From: Clostridiales bacterium
GTDB lineage: Bacteria; Bacillota; Clostridia; Tissierellales; GPF-1
DNA length: 59,658 bases
Assembly (NCBI GenBank): GCA_013619125.1
Contig: JABXKS010000036.1
Span: 1 to 59,658 of the forward strand
Direction: 5' to 3'
Below, one piece after another: positions 1 through 8,399 of this stretch. Positions within the stretch are counted from its first letter, which is position 1. Each line of letters begins with the position of its first letter. Both the position numbers and the translations under genes were made by a program. The notes beneath the pieces are model-generated. The model was not told the DNA's origin and searched no databases. It saw only the letters and a list, made by a program, of their open reading frames with translations.

Positions 1-300
1 CTTCAAGTGAGCTGCAACATTCGATAACGGTTCAATCCCTTTAATCTCAAAAGTGGAATCCGCGGCGACGCCAGTATCATCGGTCGTTTCTGCCGTCAAT
101 TTCAATGGCGTGACTAAAAAAGCCCCTCTCCATTTTGTGGCTTCCACAATCTCCGCTACTTGCTCTTCCAATACAGCCGCCGGGTTTTCAAGCACAGGAT
201 CAGCAGGAGTTTCCACCACCGGTTCCTGCAGCTGTGAACAGCCCGATAATAGTAGTACTATACATAAAAGAATCATAAACACAGATAACCATTTCTTCAT
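1..300 (-). CDS. Lipoprotein, partial (C-terminus off the window)
   Basis: Only the first 100 residues are present. The start ATG at 300 follows a good ribosome binding site (AAGGAG). The N-terminus is a classic lipoprotein signal: a short basic start (MKKWL), a hydrophobic stretch and the lipobox LLLSGC, with Cys near residue 21. An acidic, proline-containing linker follows. The remainder (TPLKLTAETTDDTGVAADST) resembles the first Ig-like beta domain of large surface proteins, for example alpha-2-macroglobulin-type lipoproteins. That last assignment is a guess from a short stretch; the lipid-anchored surface location is well supported. Confidence 0.7.
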   Translation of the reverse strand, partial: MKKWLSVFMILLCIVLLLSGCSQLQEPVVETPADPVLENPAAVLEEQVAEIVEATKWRGAFLVTPLKLTAETTDDTGVAADSTFEIKGIEPLSNVAAHLK

Positions 301-467
301 CTTTTCTCTCCTTTCTCTTCTATTATCAGTTTAACACAAACACTGTTTTGTCAAACAAAATTCCCTTTGATTTCGTTAAAATTTAAACTTTGTTCAAATT
401 TCCATTCTATTAAAAGCTTACCCACAAAAAAAGCTCCGTCAACCAATCACAATCTTATTATATAAAA

Positions 468-514
468 AAATAAGTGCAAGCCTTCAACCTACTGGTTGTA
501 GCTTACACTTATTT
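468..514 (-). terminator. Long imperfect hairpin, probable terminator of the small membrane protein gene
   Basis: AAATAAGTG and a mostly complementary partner form a stem of roughly 20 bp with a few mismatches. Read leftward, the hairpin is followed by a run of seven T. It lies about 40 bases after the stop of the 556-846 gene. Between them are two direct copies of a GAAATGCxTACGCAT-like motif (about 527-540 and 549-563). Positions 301-467 hold the leader of the upstream lipoprotein and nothing else recognisable. Confidence 0.6.
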
Positions 515-555
515 CGTACAAAAAAAGAAATGCCTACGCATAAAAAAAGAAATGC

Positions 556-846
556 TTACGCATTTCTTCTTCGAACTTCCACGATGCATATAATCACACT
601 GCAAATAAAAATCCCAATTATAGTATCCACAGTATCCCAATTCCTGGAAAACAAATCCAACCAAGTAAAGAGTATCATGCTACCGCCCAAAATCATGGCG
701 TTAGCGCCCCGTTTTTTCGATAGCTGAGACTGTTTCTTTGCCGTACCTTTTTGATTCACCGAATGAACATGAACCACATTGGACTGCACCAGGACAAATC
801 CAACCAGCGCCAAGATAATCCCACTCATTAAAATAAGCTCTTGCAT
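556..846 (-). CDS. Small membrane protein of unknown function
   Basis: About 96 residues. The ATG at 846 (MQELILMSG) is chosen because GGGGAG lies eight bases upstream of it; the longer GTG start at 867 would bury that site in the coding region. Three hydrophobic stretches are visible, near residues 4-22, 52-66 and 74-90. A basic, polar segment (QKGTAKKQSQLSKKRG) follows the first. I do not recognise the family. It stands alone, with its own terminator, and nothing around it suggests a function. Confidence 0.6.
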   Translation of the reverse strand: MQELILMSGIILALVGFVLVQSNVVHVHSVNQKGTAKKQSQLSKKRGANAMILGGSMILFTWLDLFSRNWDTVDTIIGIFICSVIICIVEVRRRNA

Positions 847-954
847 CGAAACACTCCCCTTCCTCACGTTTGTTCTATTCTATCGGAAAATTGTCTCAAA
901 AGAATGAAGAGAGTGTTTCACTTTCTGCTATGTTTTCTTACAGTTTTGACTTTT

Positions 955-990
955 TTTCAAAAAAAAGAGAAGGGAGAATTTCTCCCTTCT
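955..990 (-). terminator. Terminator of the SFCGS/DgaE operon
   Basis: AGAAGGGAG / CTCCCTTCT hairpin (968-990) followed, reading leftward, by a T-rich run. It lies 14 bases after the stop of the aldolase gene and closes the leftward operon that begins at 8304. Confidence 0.85.
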
Positions 991-1003
991 GCAAGAAAAG
1001 GAT

Positions 1004-1756
1004 CTAGAGGAGTTTTTCCAAAACCTCATAGATCTTGCGGACTTGGTTACAATTGGTCATTCCGGTTTCTTTATTCATCACCGATCCATAGACATGAGGC
1101 ATCACATATGGTACTCCCGCGTCCAAACAGACCTGTACAATTTCTTCAAAATTCTCTGGTGTGATTCCACCGGTAGGTTCAATCAATTGAACCCCTTGAC
1201 GCACGCAAGCGTTCGCAACTTCCTTGAGTTCCTCAATGGATTTAAGACCACCCATTGGAAAGAACTTTACAGAATCGGCTTCCATATCCTTGATCATGGC
1301 CATGGCCGTATCAACATCAACCAAGGCATCCGATTCTTCCACACTGTTTTTCCCGGTATTGATTTTCACCTTCCCAGGAATCCCTGTTGGCGCCATCATG
1401 ACATTGATCGCTGTTTGATTAGCACCCTTCGCCCGAAGCGCACCGGATGCAAATCCAGCACCAGTAAAGGGCTGGTTCACATGACCCGGATTGGTTTGAC
1501 AAGCAATCATGGCCGCTTTCACCGCTTGGGCTGGATCGCCCCCGCCCATTCCAACCGATACAGAAGGAAGTTCTTTCAGCCATTCATTGACCTTCTCGAC
1601 ACCTTCTTCCACCGAGTTGAATTGCTTGGACAGAACACCCACCAAGGCGTGTCCCTCCATGGCTGCCATCACACTCTTCGCATTCTCCAAATCTCCCGCG
1701 AGAAAGTTGACAGCGACCCTGTTTTTCATAAAACTGATTTTCTCTAATCGATTCAT
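1004..1756 (-). CDS. dgaF: 2-dehydro-3-deoxy-phosphogluconate aldolase-type protein, DgaF-like
   Basis: 250 residues, similar to the KDGP aldolase family member DgaF, which splits 2-keto-3-deoxygluconate 6-phosphate into pyruvate and glyceraldehyde 3-phosphate in D-glucosaminate breakdown. TIM-barrel aldolase features are visible: VKFFPMGG with the likely Schiff-base Lys, and LIEPTGGI for phosphate binding. It starts five bases after the DgaE-like gene, with AGAGGT upstream, and is the last gene of the operon. The family call is firm. The substrate is less certain, because this operon has no mannose-type PTS like that of the Salmonella dga system. Confidence 0.82.
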   Translation of the reverse strand: MNRLEKISFMKNRVAVNFLAGDLENAKSVMAAMEGHALVGVLSKQFNSVEEGVEKVNEWLKELPSVSVGMGGGDPAQAVKAAMIACQTNPGHVNQPFTGAGFASGALRAKGANQTAINVMMAPTGIPGKVKINTGKNSVEESDALVDVDTAMAMIKDMEADSVKFFPMGGLKSIEELKEVANACVRQGVQLIEPTGGITPENFEEIVQVCLDAGVPYVMPHVYGSVMNKETGMTNCNQVRKIYEVLEKLL

Positions 1757-1761
1757 CTATT

Positions 1762-2871
1762 TTACCTCTCTAAACACCCAATAATTACAGCCGTTATTTT
1801 CACTAAATCAGTTTCTTGCACAGAACGAAGATCGAAGGTCAATACACCGGTATTTACGTAATGCTCACGAATATACACCGCTGGATCTGCTTCCTTCATT
1901 CGAGCCACCAAGTCTGCTGCCGTCATGCCCACAACCGCTGAATCAACCTTTGCCGCGGTTCTGAAAATCGCGCGACCCGCTTCATCTTGGACAACACTCG
2001 CGGTAAATCCCGGCAAAGCATTTAATTCAATAGCCAGTCTTTCCGCCCACGCCTTCATGGTTTCAATCTCTTCTGCTGTTCGTTCTTCTTTATAATCCGC
2101 CAGAGCCGTAAGAAGCCCCATGATATTTTCTTTTCCAATTTTCATGGCTCGTCCAATTCCCAGATATTGCAGATGACAAGCTTGTATCCATTCTTTCTTT
2201 CCCGTTATAAATCCGGAGGTTGGTCCCTCAATCGCTTTTGATCCGCTATAGATCACCATGTCGGCGCCTGCTTCGCCATACTTCGACAAGCTTTCTTCCG
2301 CCGCTGCGTCCACGATCAAAGGCAGTTGATGATTGTGCGCAATCTCTGCCATTTCTTCCACCGACAGCATGCCTTTTTGCACACAATGGTGAGACTTCAC
2401 ATAGAACAATGCCGCTGTTCGTTCATTGATCGCTGCAATCACATGCTCTTTATGCACCTTGTTCGCCTGTCCTGCCAATACTGGTTTCCCGCCACCCACG
2501 CGAATCATGGTTTCAATGGGCGCGCCAAAGTTAACGGCATGTCCCTTTTGCAAAATAATCTCATTTTTAAATCCATCTAGTACCTGAGGGAGGGTTTCTA
2601 TCTGCAAAAGATTTTCCTTTGCAATGGTTGCAGCCACTGAGATCGCGATCCCAGCAGACGCGCAGGCTGTTGGACAGCTTGCTTCCGCTCCAGTAAACTT
2701 GCTTATTTCTTGATCTGCATAATCCATTAATTCATGTAGAATAACAAAATTTTGCCCCGCCGAAGCCATCGCTTCGAGGGTTGCAGCGCGAGGGGTTGAA
2801 ACCCCTAGCGCCGTCATTCTGCCACTTGCATTAATAATCTCTGTTAATCCCTTACTCTTATAAAGATTCAC
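1762..2871 (-). CDS. dgaE: PLP-dependent ammonia-lyase, DgaE/SelA-like
   Basis: About 370 residues of the SelA-like fold type I PLP family. DgaE converts D-glucosaminate 6-phosphate to 2-keto-3-deoxygluconate 6-phosphate plus ammonia, the step before DgaF. The N-terminal INASGRMTALGVSTP and the PLP-lysine motif YSGSKAIEGPTSG are clear. I prefer the GTG at 2871 because GAGGG sits six bases upstream and the protein then begins NLYKSKGL like its relatives; an ATG two codons earlier lies directly on the ribosome binding site. The DgaE-DgaF order supports beta-elimination followed by aldol cleavage. The exact substrate is inferred. Confidence 0.82.
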   Translation of the reverse strand: MNLYKSKGLTEIINASGRMTALGVSTPRAATLEAMASAGQNFVILHELMDYADQEISKFTGAEASCPTACASAGIAISVAATIAKENLLQIETLPQVLDGFKNEIILQKGHAVNFGAPIETMIRVGGGKPVLAGQANKVHKEHVIAAINERTAALFYVKSHHCVQKGMLSVEEMAEIAHNHQLPLIVDAAAEESLSKYGEAGADMVIYSGSKAIEGPTSGFITGKKEWIQACHLQYLGIGRAMKIGKENIMGLLTALADYKEERTAEEIETMKAWAERLAIELNALPGFTASVVQDEAGRAIFRTAAKVDSAVVGMTAADLVARMKEADPAVYIREHYVNTGVLTFDLRSVQETDLVKITAVIIGCLER

Positions 2872-2900
2872 ATGCATCCCTCTTTCGTCTTGATTTCACT

Positions 2901-3548
2901 TTACATAAAAGCAAATACACCAGCTAACAACATCGCACCCAAAATTGCGCCACCTGCGATTGGACGGTCTTTGCTATAAGCAATTGCAGCCCCGACAAAT
3001 GCGCCGATACCGGCTGGAATGCTGAACTGAATCGCGGAAATGATGATCAATGGTCCCAAGAAACGACCCGTCTTGTTTCCCGCACCCATCATGACATCGG
3101 TCCCGCTTGCGGACAATCCTTCCGGCATTGCTTTTCGAACAGCAATAATCAAAAGACCCAAGGCAATCCCAATTCCAGCGCCTGTCAGTAAAGACAAACC
3201 AAAGTTATCCAACGGTGCTGTGATTCCTGCCGCTAAAAGCATGGCAGGGATGCCGATTCCAACACCCGTCATCAAAGATCCGCCAATATCCAAGATCCCA
3301 ACCAATGGACCTTCCAAAATTCGTGCTAAGAGAAAGCCTGTTGCAAATCCAGCTGCAGCCGCGTAATCCCCCGTCGCCAAACCTTCATCCAGCATTTGAA
3401 CAACAAAGATTTCGTTGAACGCGCCAGTTCCATAAACAATATACAAATGTGTTCCCGCAAAAATCGCTGCACAGGCCAAGGCCATCAAAAGAGGGAAGGT
3501 CTTGTTCGCTAGCAATAATGCTTTTAAATTCTTGTTTGTTGTTTCCAT
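2901..3548 (-). CDS. DUF4310 family membrane protein
   Basis: 215 residues, almost entirely hydrophobic, with about six Gly/Ala-rich membrane segments and a short charged N-terminus (METTNKNLKALLLANKTFP). I recognise it as DUF4310, which occurs with DUF4311, DUF4312 and SFCGS genes next to DgaE/DgaF-type enzymes. No biochemical function is established that I know of. The pair of integral membrane proteins in an operon that otherwise has no transporter suggests DUF4310 and DUF4311 form the permease. The ribosome binding site is AAGGAGG. Confidence 0.78.
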   Translation of the reverse strand: METTNKNLKALLLANKTFPLLMALACAAIFAGTHLYIVYGTGAFNEIFVVQMLDEGLATGDYAAAAGFATGFLLARILEGPLVGILDIGGSLMTGVGIGIPAMLLAAGITAPLDNFGLSLLTGAGIGIALGLLIIAVRKAMPEGLSASGTDVMMGAGNKTGRFLGPLIIISAIQFSIPAGIGAFVGAAIAYSKDRPIAGGAILGAMLLAGVFAFM

Positions 3549-3566
3549 TTAATTTTCCTCCTTCTT

Positions 3567-4280
3567 CTATAGACCCAGTTTCGCAAAGAAACCACGGAAG
3601 TACGCGATGATCACGAACAATGCAATGATAATACCCAACATCACTTTCACTGCTTTGTTGAATCCTTTTTCTTCAATCGATTGACCGATCAAGATCCCAA
3701 GAACCAATCCAGGAACCGCGTTGCCCATAATCATTTGTCCAGTACCGCCTAGAATGGTAGCCCATACACCAGTTTTCTTGCCCGCGTCCAAAGCCGCTAA
3801 CCAGAAGATAATCGGCATAACAGGGTTGATCATCAGGCTTGCCGCAGGCGACAAAATTTCTTTCGCAATAAGCGACAGCTGCTCAGGAATCACAGATGCC
3901 AAGGTGTTCAAGAAGGTCACCACAACTGCGCCAGAAATTGCGCCCGTTACGATCATCTTTGATGGATCGTATAGGGTTTCCTCTACCGATTTGTTCTTAA
4001 GCAAGAGAGCTCCTGCCGCAAAGTTCGGAACAATTCGATGGAATACATCTTGTGTCAAAGCACCGGTTGCAACAGCCGCTGCTGCTGCGTTGAAGAAAAA
4101 GCCCATACCAAATGAGAAATGCGCAATTGGATCGCCCTTGCAGGCATTTAATTCGCCAAGGGTACGAAACGCCCCCATGGCTTGAGATTCCGGCGAATGA
4201 AACATTCTCGCCGCGCCGGCCGCAATGGCGCCACCGCCAAGCAGACCAATGATAATCGATTTGATAATAAGTCCAGTCAC
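3567..4280 (-). CDS. DUF4311 family membrane protein
   Basis: 237 residues with about six membrane segments, several glycine-rich (GLLGGGAIAAGAARMFHSP near the N-terminus and GGTGQMIMGNAVPGLVLGI later). Starts with GTG after GAGGAGG. It belongs to the DUF4311 family and is always found beside DUF4310 in clusters of this kind. By context it is the second half of a putative two-part transporter. A soluble DUF4312 protein and an SFCGS protein precede it in the operon, as EIIA/EIIB components precede PTS permeases. That analogy is inference. Confidence 0.78.
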   Translation of the reverse strand: MTGLIIKSIIIGLLGGGAIAAGAARMFHSPESQAMGAFRTLGELNACKGDPIAHFSFGMGFFFNAAAAAVATGALTQDVFHRIVPNFAAGALLLKNKSVEETLYDPSKMIVTGAISGAVVVTFLNTLASVIPEQLSLIAKEILSPAASLMINPVMPIIFWLAALDAGKKTGVWATILGGTGQMIMGNAVPGLVLGILIGQSIEEKGFNKAVKVMLGIIIALFVIIAYFRGFFAKLGL

Positions 4281-4293
4281 AATACTTCCTCCT

Positions 4294-4575
4294 CTAAGGA
4301 TTAATAAATTTCAACCGGGTAAGAATTCTTACCTTCAGTTGGACCTGGGTTTTCACCTTCGGCATAAAAATAAATAAGAATCGTTCGGTTGTCTCCACAA
4401 CCTTTTCTTCCAGGATTTCCACTTCCATGGGCTCCATTTGAAGGATTAGTGCTTCATCGAGTTGTTTGTACGCTTCCTTTTTAAATTTAGCAAAGGCGTT
4501 GCCGAGCGCATCTTTTCTAGATTCGCCACTGGCAGCAAGTAAGATCTCCGCAGTCTTTTCTTGCAAACAATTCAT
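4294..4575 (-). CDS. DUF4312 family protein
   Basis: 93 residues, soluble, mixed alpha/beta by appearance: an N-terminal amphipathic helix (ALGNAFAKFKKEAYKQ), then a strand-rich segment alternating charged and hydrophobic residues. Assigned to DUF4312 from length, pattern and its place between SFCGS and DUF4311. Function unknown. No Cys or conserved active-site His is apparent, so a phosphocarrier role would need another residue. It is well spaced, with its own ribosome binding site GGAGAG. Confidence 0.72.
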   Translation of the reverse strand: MNCLQEKTAEILLAASGESRKDALGNAFAKFKKEAYKQLDEALILQMEPMEVEILEEKVVETTERFLFIFMPKVKTQVQLKVRILTRLKFINP

Positions 4576-4591
4576 TTTCTCTCCTCCTTCA

Positions 4592-4951
4592 TTATTTTCG
4601 AGCCAGGTAAGCTTTCACTAAGGCCTCGCCCAATTCCTCTATATCCATAAAGCCAAATCCCACCACTTCGTTGCCTTCTTTCACAGCCGTTACGCCGGCT
4701 TCCACGCTACGCAGGTGGTGTTTCACTTTATATCCATACTTATTGGCTGCCATCAAGGCGCCAGCGCCACCGGAACCGCAAAAAGAAATTCCAAGATCCG
4801 CTTGTTGTTCATGCATCACGTCGCCGAGTTTCATATCGGCTGCCATGCCCGGGATAACAATCGCTTTGCCGCCGGCCTTTTCAATGCCCTTGGCTACTTT
4901 TTGTCCTTTGCCCAATCGATGTCCTATGACAATCGTAATTTGCTTATCCAT
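4592..4951 (-). CDS. SFCGS-family glycine-rich protein
   Basis: 119 residues with the defining motif ISFCGSGGAGALMAANKYGY. The N-terminus (ITIVIGHRLGKGQKVAKGIE) begins with a beta strand and glycine loop as in small Rossmann-like or EIIB-like proteins. Family function is unknown. The motif carries a Cys followed by a Gly-rich loop, as in PTS EIIB phosphocysteine loops. Together with two PRD proteins in the operon, this makes an EIIB-like phosphocarrier role worth considering, but that is inference. Confidence 0.78.
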   Translation of the reverse strand: MDKQITIVIGHRLGKGQKVAKGIEKAGGKAIVIPGMAADMKLGDVMHEQQADLGISFCGSGGAGALMAANKYGYKVKHHLRSVEAGVTAVKEGNEVVGFGFMDIEELGEALVKAYLARK

Positions 4952-4953
4952 GT

Positions 4954-5295
4954 TTACTCCTCTCTCAACGCCATTTCATAATGGGTTGAAACCAATAAAA
5001 CTTCCGAGCGGTGTTCCGCTCCCTCCTTTGAAAATGCTTCAACAATCTCTTGCGCCAACTGAATGGCGGTTGGAGAAACTTCTTCAAACAAGCTTTCATC
5101 CATTTCCGCGACCCACTCCCCGTCCCGCGCTCGGCGGATTAAAGAAATGATATGGGACAAGAATCCCAATCGAAAATGTTCTTTCCATGTAATCCCCTGT
5201 TTTTCAGTAAAGCGCAATACCTCGCGCACAACTTCCTTCTCGTCAGGTGTCAGCTCTAAGCGCTCTTCTACTTCTCTGATAATTTCTGGCACCAC
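4954..5295 (-). CDS. Stand-alone PRD-domain protein
   Basis: About 113 residues that form one PTS regulation domain (PRD-like): helices around LTPDEKEVVREVLRFTEKQ, a His in WKEHFRLGFLSHIISLIRRA, and a C-terminal His (VLLVSTHYEMA). The start is a GTG overlapping the TAG stop of the amidohydrolase gene, with GGAGGG just upstream; the longer frame runs into that gene. It has no DNA- or RNA-binding domain. It probably senses transport phosphorylation and partners the BglG-type regulator of the same operon (inferred). Confidence 0.7.
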   Translation of the reverse strand: MVPEIIREVEERLELTPDEKEVVREVLRFTEKQGITWKEHFRLGFLSHIISLIRRARDGEWVAEMDESLFEEVSPTAIQLAQEIVEAFSKEGAEHRSEVLLVSTHYEMALREE

Positions 5296-6416
5296 TAGCC
5301 CTCCCATTTTGTTACTTCTCCATCTACGATGGACCAAACTTTTGAAAAATACTCTCTTCCTTCTCGTTGAACGCCCACACTGTCCGTCCAACTCATCTGC
5401 TTATTCTCTCTGCAGTAGGCCGTCAACCTGGCCTTTGCACCAATTTCAAGCGTTCCAAGACCAGTGAGCGCAAACTTTTTCGCCGGCGCTACGGTCACGC
5501 GATCGATTACATCCTCCACCGGTATGCCCATTGCAATCATCTTGTCCATCACATGGGACAAAGAAACAACAGGACCGTCCATATTCTTCTCATAGAGATC
5601 TGTACTGATCAAGTCCGCAGCAAATCCGTTTTTAAAAGCACGCTCAGCAATTTCAAAACTAAAACTCGCAGATCCATGCCCAACATCGAACAAAACGCCT
5701 CGTTCCTTGGCGGCACGTGCAGATGGAATCAAATTTCCGACTGGATCAAATAAGCCATTGGGCTTGTTGTGAAAACAATGGGTAATCACATCGCCATGAT
5801 CCAATAGCTCCAGTACCTCTTCCACCTTCGGCGGCAAATTGCCAATATGCACAACCAAGGGAAGCTTGACTTCCTTCGCAATGGCCTTGGCGCGCCTGAT
5901 AGGCAAAATACCTTGATTGCCCACCACACTTCCACTCGCTCTGGCCTTGATCCCGACGATCAAGTCAGGATATTTCACAACTGCTTTTCGAATGGCCTCT
6001 TCATCGATCCACTCCGGGTTTGACCCCTCATCCAATCGTTGAAGTCCGATCCGCGAGATATTCAATAAAATCTTCACCTCGGTTTTCGATGTCTTTACCA
6101 TTTTTTCCACATAATCGTCCAGTTGATCGGTTCCCACGGTACCCGCATCAAACACGACAGGGCTTCCCCGAAGGATTCCCACCTGATCCGGGTGTAGGCC
6201 AATGACCGTATCCATTGGATTGGCATGGACGTGAATATCAATCCATCCCGGTGTTAACGTCATTCCCGGCAAAGAAATTATCTCTTCTCCGTCTACGGGT
6301 TCCAGTTTTTCACCTATTGCCTCAATTCGTCCATTTGCTATCCGAATCTCCGCCTGTTCATAGTCCTGTCTGCCCGGATGATAAATTTGATCCGGACATA
6401 AACGTACGCTTTTCAT
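5295..6416 (-). CDS. Amidohydrolase / deacetylase family metallohydrolase (cog3964 type)
   Basis: About 373 residues of the amidohydrolase superfamily. Metal ligands are visible: HxH in DIHVHANP, a candidate carboxylated Lys in GIKARASG, His in VVHIGN and THCFHNK, and Asp in DLISTDLY. The sequence resembles the group often misannotated as dihydroorotase, whose members sit next to SelA-like and aldolase genes. A likely role is to remove an N-acyl group or open a ring before the DgaE-like lyase acts. Start at 6416 (MKSVRLC), with GAGGTG upstream. Substrate not known. Confidence 0.8.
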   Translation of the reverse strand: MKSVRLCPDQIYHPGRQDYEQAEIRIANGRIEAIGEKLEPVDGEEIISLPGMTLTPGWIDIHVHANPMDTVIGLHPDQVGILRGSPVVFDAGTVGTDQLDDYVEKMVKTSKTEVKILLNISRIGLQRLDEGSNPEWIDEEAIRKAVVKYPDLIVGIKARASGSVVGNQGILPIRRAKAIAKEVKLPLVVHIGNLPPKVEEVLELLDHGDVITHCFHNKPNGLFDPVGNLIPSARAAKERGVLFDVGHGSASFSFEIAERAFKNGFAADLISTDLYEKNMDGPVVSLSHVMDKMIAMGIPVEDVIDRVTVAPAKKFALTGLGTLEIGAKARLTAYCRENKQMSWTDSVGVQREGREYFSKVWSIVDGEVTKWEG

Positions 6417-6426
6417 CTCTTTCACC

Positions 6427-8304
6427 TCACACAATATATCGCATTACCGCCACCACTTCATCGCTTGGAATCACCAAATCATAGGTTTGTCCAATTCGAA
6501 ACAAGGTGTTTTCAACCTTTTTATAGAGGATCGGGTATTGGGACTGATAGCGTTCCAGGTCGCCTTCCGACACATAATCCCCATAGATCCATCTCGGAAT
6601 CGACAGGATGACATGTAGCGTCAGTCCCCATAGATTTTGCCTCTCCAGGGTAATTCCCTCTTCATCGGCAAGCTTCATAATCATTTCTCCAAACTCAACG
6701 ACAGCCATTCCTGTCAAATGCGCGTAATCTTCCAATCCATCCCGTTGGATACCCGGAATTTCCTTTTTCCCTTGTTGACTCGCCAACTGTTTGCGCACAC
6801 GGTCGCCCGCCACACTTCTTTTTGTTTCTTTCAGGGCTTGAAACCCATACAAATGACTGTGGATCATCCCCAGTTCTTCATTGGAGATCACCGGGCTTAC
6901 CAGCAAATAGGGAATCGCAATTTCCAGATGCACCGTGGAAACAACAAAATCCAGAACCCCAAACAACGAGAGGTTTTCCTCCGCCTCAAAGGCTGAAGTT
7001 GGACCCACGATCTCAACATGAGGCAGGTTATTACGAATCCGCTTCTCTAAAAGCTTAGCCGCACCCTTGCCGCTGCTGCACACAATCAAAATTTTACGTT
7101 TATCGCCTTCTTTTCTCTTTTCTGTATTCTCGCAAAGATACATCGTAAGAAAACCAATCTCATCTTCATTCAGTGGAATTTTAAAATATTCTTCAAATAC
7201 TTTTGCCATCTTTTCTGCAATGGAAAAAAGCGATTCATATTGGTTTCTGATTTCTTCCAGCAAGTAATTCTTGCTATCTATCTGCAATTGAGATTTTTCC
7301 AGAGTCAACTCCAAATGAAGCAGAAGTTCCTCTTTTAAATGGAGCAATGCTTCATCTTCCAAGGTCAATTCGAAGGATGCGATTCTCAGCATCTCATAGA
7401 CCGCATCAATTAACTTGGGGTCGAAGACGCGGCGACCCTTAATCTCAAATACGGTACAATTGTTTTTTAAAAGTACCCGCTCCAGTCTGTGAATCTCTTG
7501 AATCGGTACCTCCAGATCAAGCCATGATGACAATCCTGTTAAAATGTCCTTGGCCATCCATTGCAGGGACTGATTCTTGCCGCCTTCCTCACGATTTGTC
7601 TCACTCACATACCGAGAGAGTTTCATGCTTTGAATCGAGAGAAAGATAAAGGAGGCAATCAACTGAAATTGCTCCTGTGGGATCCAGATGGCATATTCCT
7701 TCTTCGTCATAGAGATTCGCTTGCGGATCTCTCGAAACAAGGGCTCAACGTCATTGAAGGGCAAAATCCCCCTCACCTCGCCATAGGTCTGATCCTTCAG
7801 GCTTTCCGCTAAGTACAATGCCGCAAAGATTCGCTTATCTGTTTCTTTTCCTTCTAACCGATATCCATATCGCGCTCGACTGATCAATTCCAATCGTCCA
7901 GTCTTCGCCTCGTCTTTCAATTCCTTCAGTGTTGAAACAATGGTGGATCTGCTGACACCCACTTCTTCCGCTAAATACTCCGTCGTAATAAATTCCTTTG
8001 CGATAAATAATTGAACAACCACAAGCAACCGACGTGCTTTTGAGGAATAATTTCGATAGTCTTGATCCGGGCTTTCGGAAATTAATCTTCTCGCTGCTTC
8101 CTTCTTTTCGATCCAGATGCCAACCCTGGGCTTGGAGTGGATCTCTGCTCCGACTCGCTTCAGCCAATAGTTCATCTCTTTGATGTCATATCGAATGGTG
8201 CGAATCGAGACCTGCAATTGCTCCGCCAAGTCTTGCACCACCATGGGGGCATCCTCTCTCAATAAGATCTTTAGAATTCCGACTTGCCTTTCCTTTAAAT
8301 CCAT
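6427..8304 (-). CDS. BglG-family PRD transcriptional regulator
   Basis: About 625 residues. Order: two winged-HTH segments (about 1-60 and 100-150, including VSIRTIRYDIKEM and VSRSTIVSTLKEL), PRD region (about 190-395), an EIIB-like domain (about 403-495, KILIVCSSGKGAAKLL), and a C-terminal PRD-like helical domain. This is the DNA-binding activator class (MtlR/LicR-like), not an RNA antiterminator, because it begins with HTH domains rather than a CAT domain. First gene of the operon, probably controlling it in response to PTS-dependent phosphorylation. A second ATG with better spacing from AGGAGG was taken as the start. Confidence 0.85.
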   Translation of the reverse strand: MDLKERQVGILKILLREDAPMVVQDLAEQLQVSIRTIRYDIKEMNYWLKRVGAEIHSKPRVGIWIEKKEAARRLISESPDQDYRNYSSKARRLLVVVQLFIAKEFITTEYLAEEVGVSRSTIVSTLKELKDEAKTGRLELISRARYGYRLEGKETDKRIFAALYLAESLKDQTYGEVRGILPFNDVEPLFREIRKRISMTKKEYAIWIPQEQFQLIASFIFLSIQSMKLSRYVSETNREEGGKNQSLQWMAKDILTGLSSWLDLEVPIQEIHRLERVLLKNNCTVFEIKGRRVFDPKLIDAVYEMLRIASFELTLEDEALLHLKEELLLHLELTLEKSQLQIDSKNYLLEEIRNQYESLFSIAEKMAKVFEEYFKIPLNEDEIGFLTMYLCENTEKRKEGDKRKILIVCSSGKGAAKLLEKRIRNNLPHVEIVGPTSAFEAEENLSLFGVLDFVVSTVHLEIAIPYLLVSPVISNEELGMIHSHLYGFQALKETKRSVAGDRVRKQLASQQGKKEIPGIQRDGLEDYAHLTGMAVVEFGEMIMKLADEEGITLERQNLWGLTLHVILSIPRWIYGDYVSEGDLERYQSQYPILYKKVENTLFRIGQTYDLVIPSDEVVAVMRYIV

Positions 8305-8399
8305 CATTTCCTCCTAAGTGCATTCTATACGCTTTGTTAATCATGCAAAACAATAAAGTCATTCCTTTTATATCGTGCAATTTTATACGATAAGTCTAT
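8305..8399 (-). promoter_or_regulatory. Upstream region of the SFCGS/DgaE operon with a candidate operator
   Basis: An inverted repeat TATCGT-N10-ACGATA lies at 8371-8392, about 70-90 bases upstream of the regulator start. Reading leftward, a weak promoter can be drawn (TTGTTT, 18 bases, TATAGA) just upstream of the AGGAGG site. The weak -35 fits an activator-dependent promoter. The palindrome is directly visible; binding by the PRD regulator is inferred. Confidence 0.4.

Noticed and set aside
525-563. Short CRISPR-like repeats
   Set aside because: Only two copies of a 15-base motif with 9 bases between them; no array and no cas genes.
1043-1747. 234-codon rightward frame opposite the DgaF-like gene
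   Set aside because: Antisense shadow; the leftward frame contains the aldolase motifs and a proper ribosome binding site.
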